This document shows, in pieces, positions 14,373 to 22,864 of a stretch of DNA of 64,000 bases. Below the pieces are notes generated by a model, which did no database searches, had not been told where the DNA came from, and saw nothing but the letters and a program-made list of their open reading frames with translations. The stretch is from Bog-532 sp963830385 (GTDB lineage: Bacteria > Actinomycetota > Actinomycetes > Streptosporangiales > Streptosporangiaceae). The stretch lies in NCBI GenBank assembly GCA_963830385.1, contig CAWHMD010000005.1, positions 1,426,001-1,490,000 of the forward strand. The letters are read 5' to 3'. Both the position numbers and the translations under genes were made by a program. Each line of letters opens with the position of its first letter. The stretch's first letter is position 1.

Positions 14373-16447
14373 CCGCTGGTCAGCTGGCGGGACCAGAGCC
14401 GGAGCTGACCGCACTGGCGGAGGAAGTCAGCGGGCGACTGCTCGTCCAGGCGGACGAAACCCTCGTCCTGATGGCTGGCCACCCCGCTGGCCTCGAACAG
14501 CGGCAGCACGTCGGCCGTGTAGCCGATGAACTTGCAGTGGGCGTAGGCGTCGGAGACGAAGTCCCGGGCTGCGGGCAGGCTGGCCAGCTCGGCCGCCCCG
14601 GGCTTGGTGGCCAGGATGACCACCGCGTCGTAGAGCACCGAGGGGGCGCCGTCGATCTTCTGGTCGGCGGCCACCCGGTCGCCGTCGCTGGTCTCGATGC
14701 CGCCCACGGTGGCGGCAACCAGTTCGACGTTGACCCCCTGCTGCTCGGCTTCGGACTTCAGGCTGGACAGCACCCCGCCGTCGATGCCGTCGGTGGCCAG
14801 GATGCCGATCTTGCGGCCGGCGAAGCTGTCCGGGCCGTTCTTGAGAATGCTCAGCGCGTCCGATGGCGGCAGGTCGGGGATGGGTTCGCGGGCGGCCGGG
14901 GCCGGATCCGGGAGCTCGGTCAGGCCGAGCCCGTCGGCCACCGCATGGGCCAGGTCGTCCCCGACGTTGCGGAGCCGGGCCACCATCCGGCTGCGGATGT
15001 CCGGGCGGTCGCACTTGCTCAGCTCGAACACGAACGCGTCGATGATGTGCCGCCGCTCGGGCTCGCTCTGGCTGACGAAGAACTGGCGGGCCTGGCTGTA
15101 GTGATCGGCGAAGCTCTCGGGCCGCAGCCGCCGCTTGGGGCCGGCGTCCCCGCCCGCGTCCAGCTCGCCGAACGTCTGGAAGCCGGTGGCCGGGTCTTCG
15201 CGCGGCCCGCCCGTCTCCGGGCCCCAGGAGTTGGGCTCGTAGTTGGCCCGGGTGTGCGGGTTGCGCATGTTCATGAACCCATCCTGCTGGAAGTTCATGA
15301 CCGGGCACTTGGGCGCGTTGATCGGCAGCTGGGTCCAGTTCGCGCTGTTGAACCGGTTGAGCTGGGTGTCCAGGTAGGAAAAATTACGGCCCTGGAGCAG
15401 CGGGTCGTTGGTGAAGTCGATGCCGGGGACGATGTTCTGGGTGCAGAACGCGACCTGCTCGGTGTCGTGGAAGAAGTTGTCCGGCATCCGGTCCAGGACC
15501 AGGCGGCCGACCCGGCGGACCGGTACCTCCTCCTCAGGAATGATCTTGGTGGGATCGAGGATGTCAAAGCCGAACCGGTCGGCGAACTCGTCGTCGAACA
15601 GCTGGAGGCCCAGCTCCCATTCGGGATAGTGGCCGTGGGTGATGGCATCCCACAGGTCGCGGCGGTGGAAATCCGGGTCGGCGCCGTTGATCTTGACTGC
15701 CTCGTTCCACACCACGGACTGCAGGCCCTGCTTCGGCTTCCAGTGGAACTTGACGAAGGTGGACCGGCCCTCGGCGTTGACCAGCCGGAATGTGTGCACG
15801 CCGAAGCCCTCCATGAACCGGAAGGACCGCGGGATGGCCCGGTCGGACATGACCCACATCAGCATGTGGGTGGACTCGGGCAGCAGCGACACGAAATCCC
15901 AGAAGTTGTTGTGCGCACTCTGCGCCTGCGGGAACGCCCGGTCCGGCTCCTGCTTGACGGCGTGGACGACGTCCGGGAACTTGATCGCGTCCTGGATGAA
16001 GAAGACCGGGATGTTGTTGCCGACCAGGTCCCAGTTGCCTTCGCGCGTGTAGAACTTGGTGGCGAAGCCACGCACGTCCCGGGCCAGGTCGAACGAGCCC
16101 TTGTTGCCGGCCACGGTGGAGAACCGGACGAACACCGGCGTGCGCAGCCCGGCCTCGGAGAACGGGTCGGCCCGGGTGACGTCGGTGAGCGGCTCGTAGT
16201 TCTCGAAGTAGCCGTGCGCGCCGTAGCCGCGGGCGTGCACCACCCGCTCCGGGATCCGCTCGTGGTCGAAGTGGGTGATCTTCTCCCGGAAGTGGAAGTC
16301 TTCCAGCGCGGCCGGGCCGCGCTGGCCCGCGCGCAAGGTGTTCTGATCGTCCGCGACCGGTATGCCCTGCTGGGTGGTCAGCCGGGGCGCGCCATCCTCG
16401 GTGGTCTGGTGGGTCTCGCCGCCGCGGGTGGGCTCGTTGATGGCCAT
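14369..16447 (-). CDS. katE: Large-subunit catalase (HPII type)
   Basis: 692 aa; ATG 16447 with GAGGAGG a few nt upstream. Clade II catalase features: distal His in RVVHARGYGAHGYF, distal Asn in VGNNIPVFFIQD, the proximal heme Tyr in RNFSYLDTQ, and a long C-terminal flavodoxin/DJ-1-like domain (about 520-690, FAGRKIGILATDGIDGG) that marks the large HPII group. It converts H2O2 to water and O2 in the cytosol. It is followed with a 4-nt overlap by the pyruvyltransferase-like gene, an odd pairing that puts oxidative defence and glycan modification in one transcript. 81 nt upstream lie two GT2 genes on the same strand. Confidence 0.95.
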   Translation of the reverse strand: MAINEPTRGGETHQTTEDGAPRLTTQQGIPVADDQNTLRAGQRGPAALEDFHFREKITHFDHERIPERVVHARGYGAHGYFENYEPLTDVTRADPFSEAGLRTPVFVRFSTVAGNKGSFDLARDVRGFATKFYTREGNWDLVGNNIPVFFIQDAIKFPDVVHAVKQEPDRAFPQAQSAHNNFWDFVSLLPESTHMLMWVMSDRAIPRSFRFMEGFGVHTFRLVNAEGRSTFVKFHWKPKQGLQSVVWNEAVKINGADPDFHRRDLWDAITHGHYPEWELGLQLFDDEFADRFGFDILDPTKIIPEEEVPVRRVGRLVLDRMPDNFFHDTEQVAFCTQNIVPGIDFTNDPLLQGRNFSYLDTQLNRFNSANWTQLPINAPKCPVMNFQQDGFMNMRNPHTRANYEPNSWGPETGGPREDPATGFQTFGELDAGGDAGPKRRLRPESFADHYSQARQFFVSQSEPERRHIIDAFVFELSKCDRPDIRSRMVARLRNVGDDLAHAVADGLGLTELPDPAPAAREPIPDLPPSDALSILKNGPDSFAGRKIGILATDGIDGGVLSSLKSEAEQQGVNVELVAATVGGIETSDGDRVAADQKIDGAPSVLYDAVVILATKPGAAELASLPAARDFVSDAYAHCKFIGYTADVLPLFEASGVASHQDEGFVRLDEQSPADFLRQCGQLRLWSRQLTSG

Positions 16448-16528
16448 GTCTGCCTCCTCAGGCGAGGTCGTCCGGTCTGGTGCTGGTGGTCGGATCGCCG
16501 CAGCTACCCGGCCGGGGAAGCCCAAACG

Positions 16529-17428
16529 TCAGCCGACGTAACGGCGGGCCGGGGAAGCCCGGCGGGGAGTATCGAGCAGCTGGATCCAGGCTTCGACGCG
16601 AAGGGGCACCGGGCGGCGTTCGCGCAGCACCCAGGGCAGCCCGCGCAGGGCCGCGCCAAACGCGGCGGCCGAAGTGGCGTCGCGCGGCACGGTCCCGGCC
16701 AGTTCGACGGTGCGCCGCAGGGCCGGCCCGGCCGGGCGGCGCAGCCAGGTGAACCAGAGCGTGTTGCGGATGCCGAGCAGCCGTCGCCGGGCGGGGTCGC
16801 GGAGGGGGGACGCCTGGTGGTGGATGATGGCGCCGGGCAGATAGCAGAGCCAGTGGCCGCGGCTGACCAGGTCGGCACAGAGCAGTTCCTCCTCACCGCC
16901 GAGGAACAGCCGGGGCGAGAAACCGCCCACCGCGCGGAACGCGTCGGCCCGGAGCACCGACGCGCCCGCCATGATGCTGAGCAGCACCGGCCCGGGCAGG
17001 CCGGGGCGGCCGGGCAGCGGGGACTGCGCCAGCTCGGGGGTGATCGGGTCGTCGGTCCCGTCCGGCTCGACCACGATCCGGGCGGTGACCGAGGCCACGT
17101 CCGGGTGCGCGTCGAGGGCATCGGCCGCGAGCGTCAGCGCGCCCGGCTCCCACCAGGTGTCGTCGTCGCAGAACGCCACGTACGGGGTGGTGATCCGGCG
17201 CAGCGCGAGGTTGCGGCCGACTGCGCCGAGGTTGCCGCGGGCCGCGATCAGCTGGACGTCCGGGTGCCGCCAGTGCACCGCGGCCGCGGTACCGTCGTCC
17301 GAGCCGTTGTCAACCACGATGACCGCCGGATGCTCGGGCAGTGCGGCCAGCTTGTCCAGGGTGCGTCCCAGCTCCGTGCGCCGGTTGCGGGTGATGACGA
17401 CGACGGTGACGCGGGGATCAGCCAGCAT
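16529..17428 (-). CDS. GT2-family glycosyltransferase
   Basis: 299 aa. GT-A fold with VTVVVITRNRRTELGRTLDK at the N-terminus, VIVVDNGSDDGT near 40, the DxD-type CDDDTWW near 88, and a GGEEELLCADL segment near 175 that is typical of the acceptor/catalytic region. It transfers a sugar from a nucleotide donor; the C-terminal third is Arg-rich and may touch the membrane. It overlaps by 11 nt the upstream, clearly paralogous GT2 gene (same CDDD/TDDD-WWEPGAL and GGEEELL motifs), indicating a tandem duplication. Together with the pyruvyltransferase-like gene these face away from the heptose operon. Confidence 0.88.
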   Translation of the reverse strand: MLADPRVTVVVITRNRRTELGRTLDKLAALPEHPAVIVVDNGSDDGTAAAVHWRHPDVQLIAARGNLGAVGRNLALRRITTPYVAFCDDDTWWEPGALTLAADALDAHPDVASVTARIVVEPDGTDDPITPELAQSPLPGRPGLPGPVLLSIMAGASVLRADAFRAVGGFSPRLFLGGEEELLCADLVSRGHWLCYLPGAIIHHQASPLRDPARRRLLGIRNTLWFTWLRRPAGPALRRTVELAGTVPRDATSAAAFGAALRGLPWVLRERRPVPLRVEAWIQLLDTPRRASPARRYVG

Positions 17429-18293
17429 CGGCGTGCTCCAGCAACTGGATGTCGGCTACGACCGGGGCGGGCAGCGGACGCCGCCGCGGCAGCGCGCGGG
17501 GCAGGGCGATCATGGTCTCGGCCAGGGCCCGGGCCGCCAGCGGATCGCCGTCCCGCCACGCGCTCATGGCCAGGCGGCCGGTGCCGGCCAGCACGTGCGG
17601 CAGCGGGCGGCGCAACCAGCCGATCAGCACGTGATTGCGGAGCTCCTGGATGCGGCGGCGGCGTGGATCGCGGGCGGCCGACGGCCAGTGGTGGACCACG
17701 ATGTCGGGCTGGTAGCAGATCGGCCAGCCCAGCGCGGCCAGGTCGTAGGCCAGCAACTCCTCTTCGCCGCCGATGCGCAGCAGCCGGGAGTAACCGCCCG
17801 CGGCCAGGTAGGCCTCCCGGCGGACGACCGCGGCGCAGCCGAGGAAGCCGAGCAGGCGGGGGCCGGGCAGCCCGTCGCGGGACAGCGGGCTGGTGGCCAG
17901 CACCTCGTTGATCGGGTCGGGGGTATCCCGCTCACCGACCAGGGTAGCCCCGGCGACCAGACCCAGCTCGGGGTAGGCGTCCAGCACCTTCGCCGCCCGG
18001 GTGAGCGCGCCCGGCTCCCACCAGGAGTCGTCGTCGGTCAGCGCCACGTATGGGGTGCGGGCCCGGCGGACGCCGAGGTTGCGGGCGTAGGCGCCCAGGT
18101 TGCGCCGCCGCCTGATCACTTCCACCTGCGGGAACTCGGACCGGACGGTGCCGGCGGTGCCGTCGGCCGAGCCGTTGTCGACGACCACGATCGGCGGCTG
18201 CTCGGGTAGCGCGGTCAGCCGCGCCAGCGTCCGGCACAGGCCGGGACGCCGGTTGCGGGTGGCCACCACCACCGTCACCTGTCCGGTCGCCAT
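17418..18293 (-). CDS. GT2-family glycosyltransferase (paralogue)
   Basis: 291 aa; ATG 18293 with AAGGG nine nt before it (a TTG at 18302 is too close). VTVVVATRNRRPGLCRTLAR, IVVVDNGSADGT, LTDDDSWWEPGALTRAAK and RIGGEEELLAYDLAALGWPI match the downstream GT2 closely. GT-A nucleotide-sugar binding Asp residues are in TDDD. Divergent by 76 nt from the GT2-GmhB fusion on the plus strand, so both directions probably share one promoter region. Donor and acceptor unknown; context suggests heptose or another surface sugar. Confidence 0.88.
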   Translation of the reverse strand: MATGQVTVVVATRNRRPGLCRTLARLTALPEQPPIVVVDNGSADGTAGTVRSEFPQVEVIRRRRNLGAYARNLGVRRARTPYVALTDDDSWWEPGALTRAAKVLDAYPELGLVAGATLVGERDTPDPINEVLATSPLSRDGLPGPRLLGFLGCAAVVRREAYLAAGGYSRLLRIGGEEELLAYDLAALGWPICYQPDIVVHHWPSAARDPRRRRIQELRNHVLIGWLRRPLPHVLAGTGRLAMSAWRDGDPLAARALAETMIALPRALPRRRPLPAPVVADIQLLEHADAG

Positions 18294-18369
18294 GAGTTGC
18301 AACCCTTGCCCGATCAGCCGCGATCAAACAGCGTTAGTCCGGCCCGGCGCCGGGTAGCGACACGCCTTC

Positions 18370-19914
18370 GTGACGAGTTATGTAGTAGTGATCCCGACCC
18401 TGGGGCGGCCCTGCCTGCAAGCTTGCCTGGACGCGCTGGCGGCGGCCGACGGGCCGCTGCCCCAGCAGGTGGTGCTGGCCGACGACCGCCGGGACACCCC
18501 GGATCCGCTGCCGGTGACCGTGCCGGAGCCGCTGGCTGACCGGATCCAGGTGGTGACGCTGGAGGGACGCGGGCCCGCGGCGGCCCGGAACGCGGGCTGG
18601 CGGGCGGCCGAGGCCGCCGACTGGGTGGCGTTCATCGACGACGACGTGCGGGTCGGACCCCGGTGGCGAGCCGAGCTGGCGGACGACGTGGCCGGGGTAC
18701 CGGCCGACGTGGCCGGGATCCAGGGCGTGATCGACGTGCCACTGCCGCCGGACCGGCGGCCGACCGACTGGGAGCGCGGCACCGCGGGCCTGGCCACCGC
18801 CCGCTGGATCACCGCCGACCTGGCCTACCGGCGCGGCGCGCTGCTGGCCGCGGGCGGGTTCGACGAGCGGTTCCCGCGGGCCTTCCGCGAGGACGCCGAC
18901 CTGGCCTTGCGGCTGCTGAATCTGGGCTGGTCACTGCGGCAGGGCAGGCGGCGAACCACCCATCCGGTCCGGGCCGCGTCCCGCTGGGCCAGCCTGCGCG
19001 CCCAGGCGGGCAACGCCGACGACGCCCTGATGGGGCGCCTGCACGGCCCTGGCTGGTACGCCCGCGCCGAGGCCGCCCCCGGACGGCGGCGCGGGCACGT
19101 GGTGACCACGGCCCTGCTGGCCTCGGCGGCTGTGGGCGGAATGGCGAGCTCCCTGGCCTCCGGCCCGGGACGGGCCCGGTACCGCCGGGTGGCCCTGCTG
19201 GCCGGAGCGGGCTGGCTGGCCAGCACGACCGAGTTCACCGTGGCCCGGGTGCGTCCGGGGCCACGGACCTTGAGCGAGACCACCACGATGGCGGTGACCA
19301 GCGCGCTGATCCCGCCGCTGGCCACCGGGCACTGGCTGCGCGGCCGATGGCAGCACCGCCGGACCGGGTCGTGGCCACCACCGCCCGCAGCGGTGCTGTT
19401 CGACCGGGACGGGACGCTGGTCCGCGACGTGCCTTACAACGGCGACCCGGAGCTGGTGCAACCAATGCCGGGCGCAGCGGCCGCAACGGCCCGGCTGCGG
19501 GCGGCCGGGGTCCGGCTGGGGGTGGTCACCAACCAGTCTGCGGTGGGCCGGGGCTTGATCACGCTGGCCCAGATGGACGCGGTGAACGAGCGAGTCGACG
19601 AGGAGCTGGGGCCGTTCGGCGCGTGGGCGATCTGCCCGCACGATCCGGCCAACGGGTGCATCTGCCGCAAGCCCGGACCGTACCTGGTGCTCAAGGCGAC
19701 GGCCGAACTGGGGGTGGACCCGGCCGACTGCGTGGTGGTGGGCGACATCGGCACGGACGTCGCGGCCGCGTACGCGGCCGGGGCCCGGGCCATCCTGGTG
19801 CCAACTCCGGTGACCCGGCCGGAGGAGACCGCGGGGGTGCCGGTGGCGGCCGGGCTGACCGAGGCGGTGGCCGCGCTGCTGGACGGCCGGCGGCTGCGGT
19901 GCTGGCCCCGATAA
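18370..19914 (+). CDS. Fusion: GT2 glycosyltransferase and GmhB-type HAD phosphatase
   Basis: 514 aa; GTG 18370. Residues 1-225 are a GT2 domain (VVVIPTLGRPCLQACLDAL, GPAAARNAGWRA, FIDDDVRVGP, FREDADLALRLLNLGWSLRQ). Residues about 235-325 contain hydrophobic segments and look membrane-associated. Residues about 345-505 are a HAD-family heptose bisphosphate phosphatase: VLFDRDGTLV nucleophile motif, VVTNQSAVGRG, the Zn-binding CPHDPANGCICRKP, and VVGDIGTDVAAA. GmhB removes the 7-phosphate of heptose-1,7-bisphosphate on the way to ADP/GDP-heptose. With gmhA and hldE in the adjacent operon the set is complete. Fusing the phosphatase to a glycosyltransferase is notable. Confidence 0.88.
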   Translation: MTSYVVVIPTLGRPCLQACLDALAAADGPLPQQVVLADDRRDTPDPLPVTVPEPLADRIQVVTLEGRGPAAARNAGWRAAEAADWVAFIDDDVRVGPRWRAELADDVAGVPADVAGIQGVIDVPLPPDRRPTDWERGTAGLATARWITADLAYRRGALLAAGGFDERFPRAFREDADLALRLLNLGWSLRQGRRRTTHPVRAASRWASLRAQAGNADDALMGRLHGPGWYARAEAAPGRRRGHVVTTALLASAAVGGMASSLASGPGRARYRRVALLAGAGWLASTTEFTVARVRPGPRTLSETTTMAVTSALIPPLATGHWLRGRWQHRRTGSWPPPPAAVLFDRDGTLVRDVPYNGDPELVQPMPGAAAATARLRAAGVRLGVVTNQSAVGRGLITLAQMDAVNERVDEELGPFGAWAICPHDPANGCICRKPGPYLVLKATAELGVDPADCVVVGDIGTDVAAAYAAGARAILVPTPVTRPEETAGVPVAAGLTEAVAALLDGRRLRCWPR

Positions 19915-20036
19915 GACCGGCGCGCACGTCGGGACCGCGTACCCGGCTGGTCGGCACCTGCGGAGTCGCGAGCCCGGCCGGGCCGGCCTGATACGCCGGC
20001 GAACCTATAAGCCAGCCGGTGGGAGTCCATTAATTC

Positions 20037-20055
20037 CAATTACAGGTTGTAATTG
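20037..20055. promoter_or_regulatory. Perfect 19-bp operator-like palindrome
   Basis: CAATTACA-GGT-TGTAATTG, 8-bp arms with a 3-bp spacer, strikingly AT-rich. It sits in the 299-nt gap between the GT2-GmhB gene and the UXS-like gene, about 160 nt before the latter. Likely a binding site for a dimeric repressor; the regulator is not identified. The same gap otherwise holds only the dyad at 20090 and no gene. Confidence 0.6.
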
Positions 20056-20089
20056 ACTGCGAGTGGGTAGCTGGTATCGGTTCTATGCG

Positions 20090-20102
20090 TAAGCACTGCT
20101 TA
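20090..20102. promoter_or_regulatory. Second palindrome in the heptose operon leader
   Basis: TAAGCA-C-TGCTTA, perfect 6-bp arms. Centre is 50 bp downstream of the centre of the 20037-20055 palindrome. Different sequence, so possibly a second regulator or a start-site element. No clear -10/-35 pair could be assigned. Confidence 0.4.
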
Positions 20103-20213
20103 TCCGCACCATGAGTAGGTTTTTTGGAGTTCTGTTTGACTGACTGAGCCCCGGGTAGCGCTGCGTTCCGCAATTGACTGAGCAAGTCAGGAACGCAGAG
20201 AGGGGCTCGCGTA

Positions 20214-21197
20214 GTGCCGGAGAACAGGCCCGTGTGGGCGCGGGCGGTCGTCACCGGTGGAGCCGGCTTCATCGGCCGCCACCTGTGCCGCCGTCTGCTG
20301 GCGGCGGCCACGGAGGTGGTGTGCGCCGACAACTTCCTGACCAGTTCGCCGGGGAATCTGGCCGCGCTGCGGGCCGAGCCGCGGTTCACCCTGCGCGAGG
20401 CCGACGTGGCCACGGCGCTGGAGGTCAGCGGGGACGTCGACCTGGTCGTCCATCTGGCCTCGCCCGCCTCTCCGGCCGACTACCACCGGCACCCCCTGGC
20501 CACCCTGGAGGCGGGCAGCGCGGGGACGCAGAACGCGCTGGAACTGGCCGCGCGGACCAGGGCCCGGTTCGTGCTCGCCTCAACCTCGGAGGTGTACGGC
20601 GACCCGGCGGTCAGCCCGCAGGCCGAAGGCTACTGGGGCAACGTCAATCCGATCGGGCCGCGCAGCGTCTACGACGAGGCCAAGCGGTTCGCCGAGGCCC
20701 TGACCACCGCGTACCGCCGGGCCGGGACCGTGGACACCGCGATCGTGCGGATCTTCAACTCCTACGGGCCGGGGATGCGGCCCAACGACGGCCGGATCGT
20801 GCCCACGTTCGCCTGCCAGGCCCTGCGCGGCGACCCGCTCACCGTGGCCGGGGACGGCCGCCAGACCCGGTCGCTGTGCCACGTGGACGACACCGTGCGC
20901 GGCATCCTGGCCGTCGCGGCCAGTGACCTGCCCGGGCCGGTGAACATCGGCCACCCGGACGAGGCCACCGTGCTGGAGATCGCCGAGCGGATCATCGCGC
21001 TGACGGGCTCGGCGTCCGGCATCAAGCACATCCCGTTCCCCGAGGACGACCCGATGACCCGCTGCCCGGACATTACGCTGGCCCGCCAGCAGCTCGGCTG
21101 GGAACCGCGGGTCGGCTGGCAAGAAGGCCTGGCCGAGACGCTGACCTGGTTCGCCGCCCAGCTCGGCCTGCAGTCCGGCCTGGAGGTGTCGGCTTGA
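20214..21197 (+). CDS. UXS/dTDP-glucose-dehydratase-like extended SDR
   Basis: 327 aa; GTG 20214 with AGAGAGGGG upstream. Extended SDR: VVTGGAGFIGRHLCRRLL (GxxGxxG), active STSEVYGDP with Ser/Thr, Tyr-Lys pair in SVYDEAKR, and the UXS-like segments YWGNVNPIGPRS and TRSLCHVDD. Closest pattern is UDP-glucuronate decarboxylase (gives UDP-xylose), but dehydratases and epimerases share the frame, so the reaction is not certain. It is the first gene of a tightly overlapping plus-strand operon; its stop overlaps the next start (TGATG). Two AT-rich palindromes lie in its leader. Confidence 0.82.
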   Translation: MPENRPVWARAVVTGGAGFIGRHLCRRLLAAATEVVCADNFLTSSPGNLAALRAEPRFTLREADVATALEVSGDVDLVVHLASPASPADYHRHPLATLEAGSAGTQNALELAARTRARFVLASTSEVYGDPAVSPQAEGYWGNVNPIGPRSVYDEAKRFAEALTTAYRRAGTVDTAIVRIFNSYGPGMRPNDGRIVPTFACQALRGDPLTVAGDGRQTRSLCHVDDTVRGILAVAASDLPGPVNIGHPDEATVLEIAERIIALTGSASGIKHIPFPEDDPMTRCPDITLARQQLGWEPRVGWQEGLAETLTWFAAQLGLQSGLEVSA

Positions 21198-22864
21198 TGC
21201 GGGTGCTCGGGATCAACGCGATCTTCCACGACCCGGCGGCCGCGCTGATCGTGGACGGGCGGATCGTGGCCGCCGCCGAGGAGGAACGGTTCAGCCGCCG
21301 CAAGCACGGCAAGCGGCCGGTGCCGTTCTCGGCCTGGGAGCTGCCGGAGCTGTCGGCCGCCTGGTGCCTGGAGCAGGCCGGGCTGCGGCCCGAGGACCTG
21401 GACGCGGTGGCCTACTCCTACGACCCGGGCGGCTGCCTGCCCGCCGGTGACATGGGGCTCGACGATCCCTGGGACTGGCTGCGGATCCGTTACGCGCAGG
21501 AGGCGCCGCAGTTCCTGGCCGAGGCGCTGCCCGGGCTGGACCCGGCCAGCGTGCGGTACGTCCGGCACCACGAGGCGCACGCCGCGTCGGCCGGGCTGGC
21601 CGCCCCGTTCGCCGACGCCAGCGTGCTGGTCTGCGACGGGCGGGGGGAGGCCGCCTCGCACCTGGCCGGCCGTTACAACGGCGGGCGGCTGGAGGTGCTG
21701 GCCAGCCAGGCGCTGCCGCACTCGCTGGGACTGTTCTACGAGCAGGCCACCGCGCACCTGGGCTTCCTGCACTCCAGCGACGAGTACAAGGTGATGGCGC
21801 TGGCCTCCTACGGGAGCCCACGGTTCGCCGCCGAGCTGGGCCGGCGGGTGTACGCCGACGGCGAGGGCGGCTTCCGGACCGAGCCGGTCGGCTGGGACAG
21901 CCTGGTCAAACGCCGACGTCCCGGTGAGCCGCTGACCGCCGAGCACGCCGACCTGGCGGCCAGCGTGCAGCGGGTGACCGAGGACGTGCTGCTGGACCTG
22001 GCGCGCTGGCTGCACGGCCGGACCGGCGGGCGCGACCTGGCCATGGCGGGCGGGGTGGCGCTGAACTGCGTGGCCAACTCGCGGCTGCACCGGGAGGGCC
22101 CGTTCGGCCGGATCTGGGTGCAGCCCGCGGCCGGCGACGCCGGCACCGCGCTGGGCGGCGCGCTGCAACTGGCCGCCGAGGCGGACGAGACGGCCGGCCC
22201 GATGCCCGACGCCTACCTGGGCCGGGGCTGGACCGACGAGGAGCTGGAGGCCTGGCTGCGCACCGCCGCCTGGCCGTACGAACGGCCCGCCAGCATCGGC
22301 GCGGCGGTCGCGGCCGAGCTGGCCGCCGACCGGATCGTGGCCTGGTTCCAGGGCCGCAGCGAGTACGGCCCGCGGGCGCTGGGCAGCCGGTCGCTGCTGG
22401 CCCACCCGGGCCGTAAGGCGAACCTGGACCGGCTCAACGCGGTCAAGGGCCGGGAGGAGTTCCGGCCGGTCGCCCCCATGGTGCTGGCGGAGGCGGCGGC
22501 CGAGATCTTCCACGGCCCGCTGCCCAGCCCCTACATGCTGTTCGTGCACGACGTCGATCCGGCCTGGCGGGACCGGATCCCGGCCGTGGTGCACGTGGAC
22601 GGGACCGCCCGGGCGCAGACCGTGGACCGCACCACCCAGCCCGAGCTGGCCCGCATGCTGACCGAGTTCAGCACCCGGACGGGACTGCCGGTGGTGGTGA
22701 ACACCAGCCTGAACACGGCCGGGCGGCCGATGGTGGACGATCCGCGGGACGCGCTGGAGTGCTTCGGCTCGGCGCCGGTGGACGTGCTGGCGATCGGGCC
22801 GTTCCTGGTCCGCCGGCCCGGGTCGGCCGGGGCGGGCGGCCTCGCGGCGGGAGCGGGCTCATGA
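21197..22864 (+). CDS. NodU/CmcH-family carbamoyltransferase
   Basis: 555 aa; ATG 21197 shares its A with the previous stop. N-terminal ASKHA-fold half (LGINAIFHDPAAALIVDGRI, AAEEERFSRRKHGKRPVPF) and C-terminal YrdC-like half (WFQGRSEYGPRALGSRSLLA, VKGREEFRPVAPMVL, VVVNTSLN) are both present. The family makes carbamoyl-adenylate from carbamoyl phosphate and ATP and passes the carbamoyl group to a hydroxyl on a sugar or antibiotic. His/Asp residues in the HDPAA and HHEAHAAS stretches fit metal binding. Its place in a heptose/GT operon suggests a carbamoylated sugar in the final product. Confidence 0.9.
   Translation: MRVLGINAIFHDPAAALIVDGRIVAAAEEERFSRRKHGKRPVPFSAWELPELSAAWCLEQAGLRPEDLDAVAYSYDPGGCLPAGDMGLDDPWDWLRIRYAQEAPQFLAEALPGLDPASVRYVRHHEAHAASAGLAAPFADASVLVCDGRGEAASHLAGRYNGGRLEVLASQALPHSLGLFYEQATAHLGFLHSSDEYKVMALASYGSPRFAAELGRRVYADGEGGFRTEPVGWDSLVKRRRPGEPLTAEHADLAASVQRVTEDVLLDLARWLHGRTGGRDLAMAGGVALNCVANSRLHREGPFGRIWVQPAAGDAGTALGGALQLAAEADETAGPMPDAYLGRGWTDEELEAWLRTAAWPYERPASIGAAVAAELAADRIVAWFQGRSEYGPRALGSRSLLAHPGRKANLDRLNAVKGREEFRPVAPMVLAEAAAEIFHGPLPSPYMLFVHDVDPAWRDRIPAVVHVDGTARAQTVDRTTQPELARMLTEFSTRTGLPVVVNTSLNTAGRPMVDDPRDALECFGSAPVDVLAIGPFLVRRPGSAGAGGLAAGAGS

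Noticed and set aside
14471..17911. 1146-codon plus-strand open frame opposite katE and a GT2 gene
   Set aside because: Runs antisense to strongly motif-supported genes; product is low-complexity Gly/Val/Arg-rich with no domain. Typical of GC-rich third-position bias.
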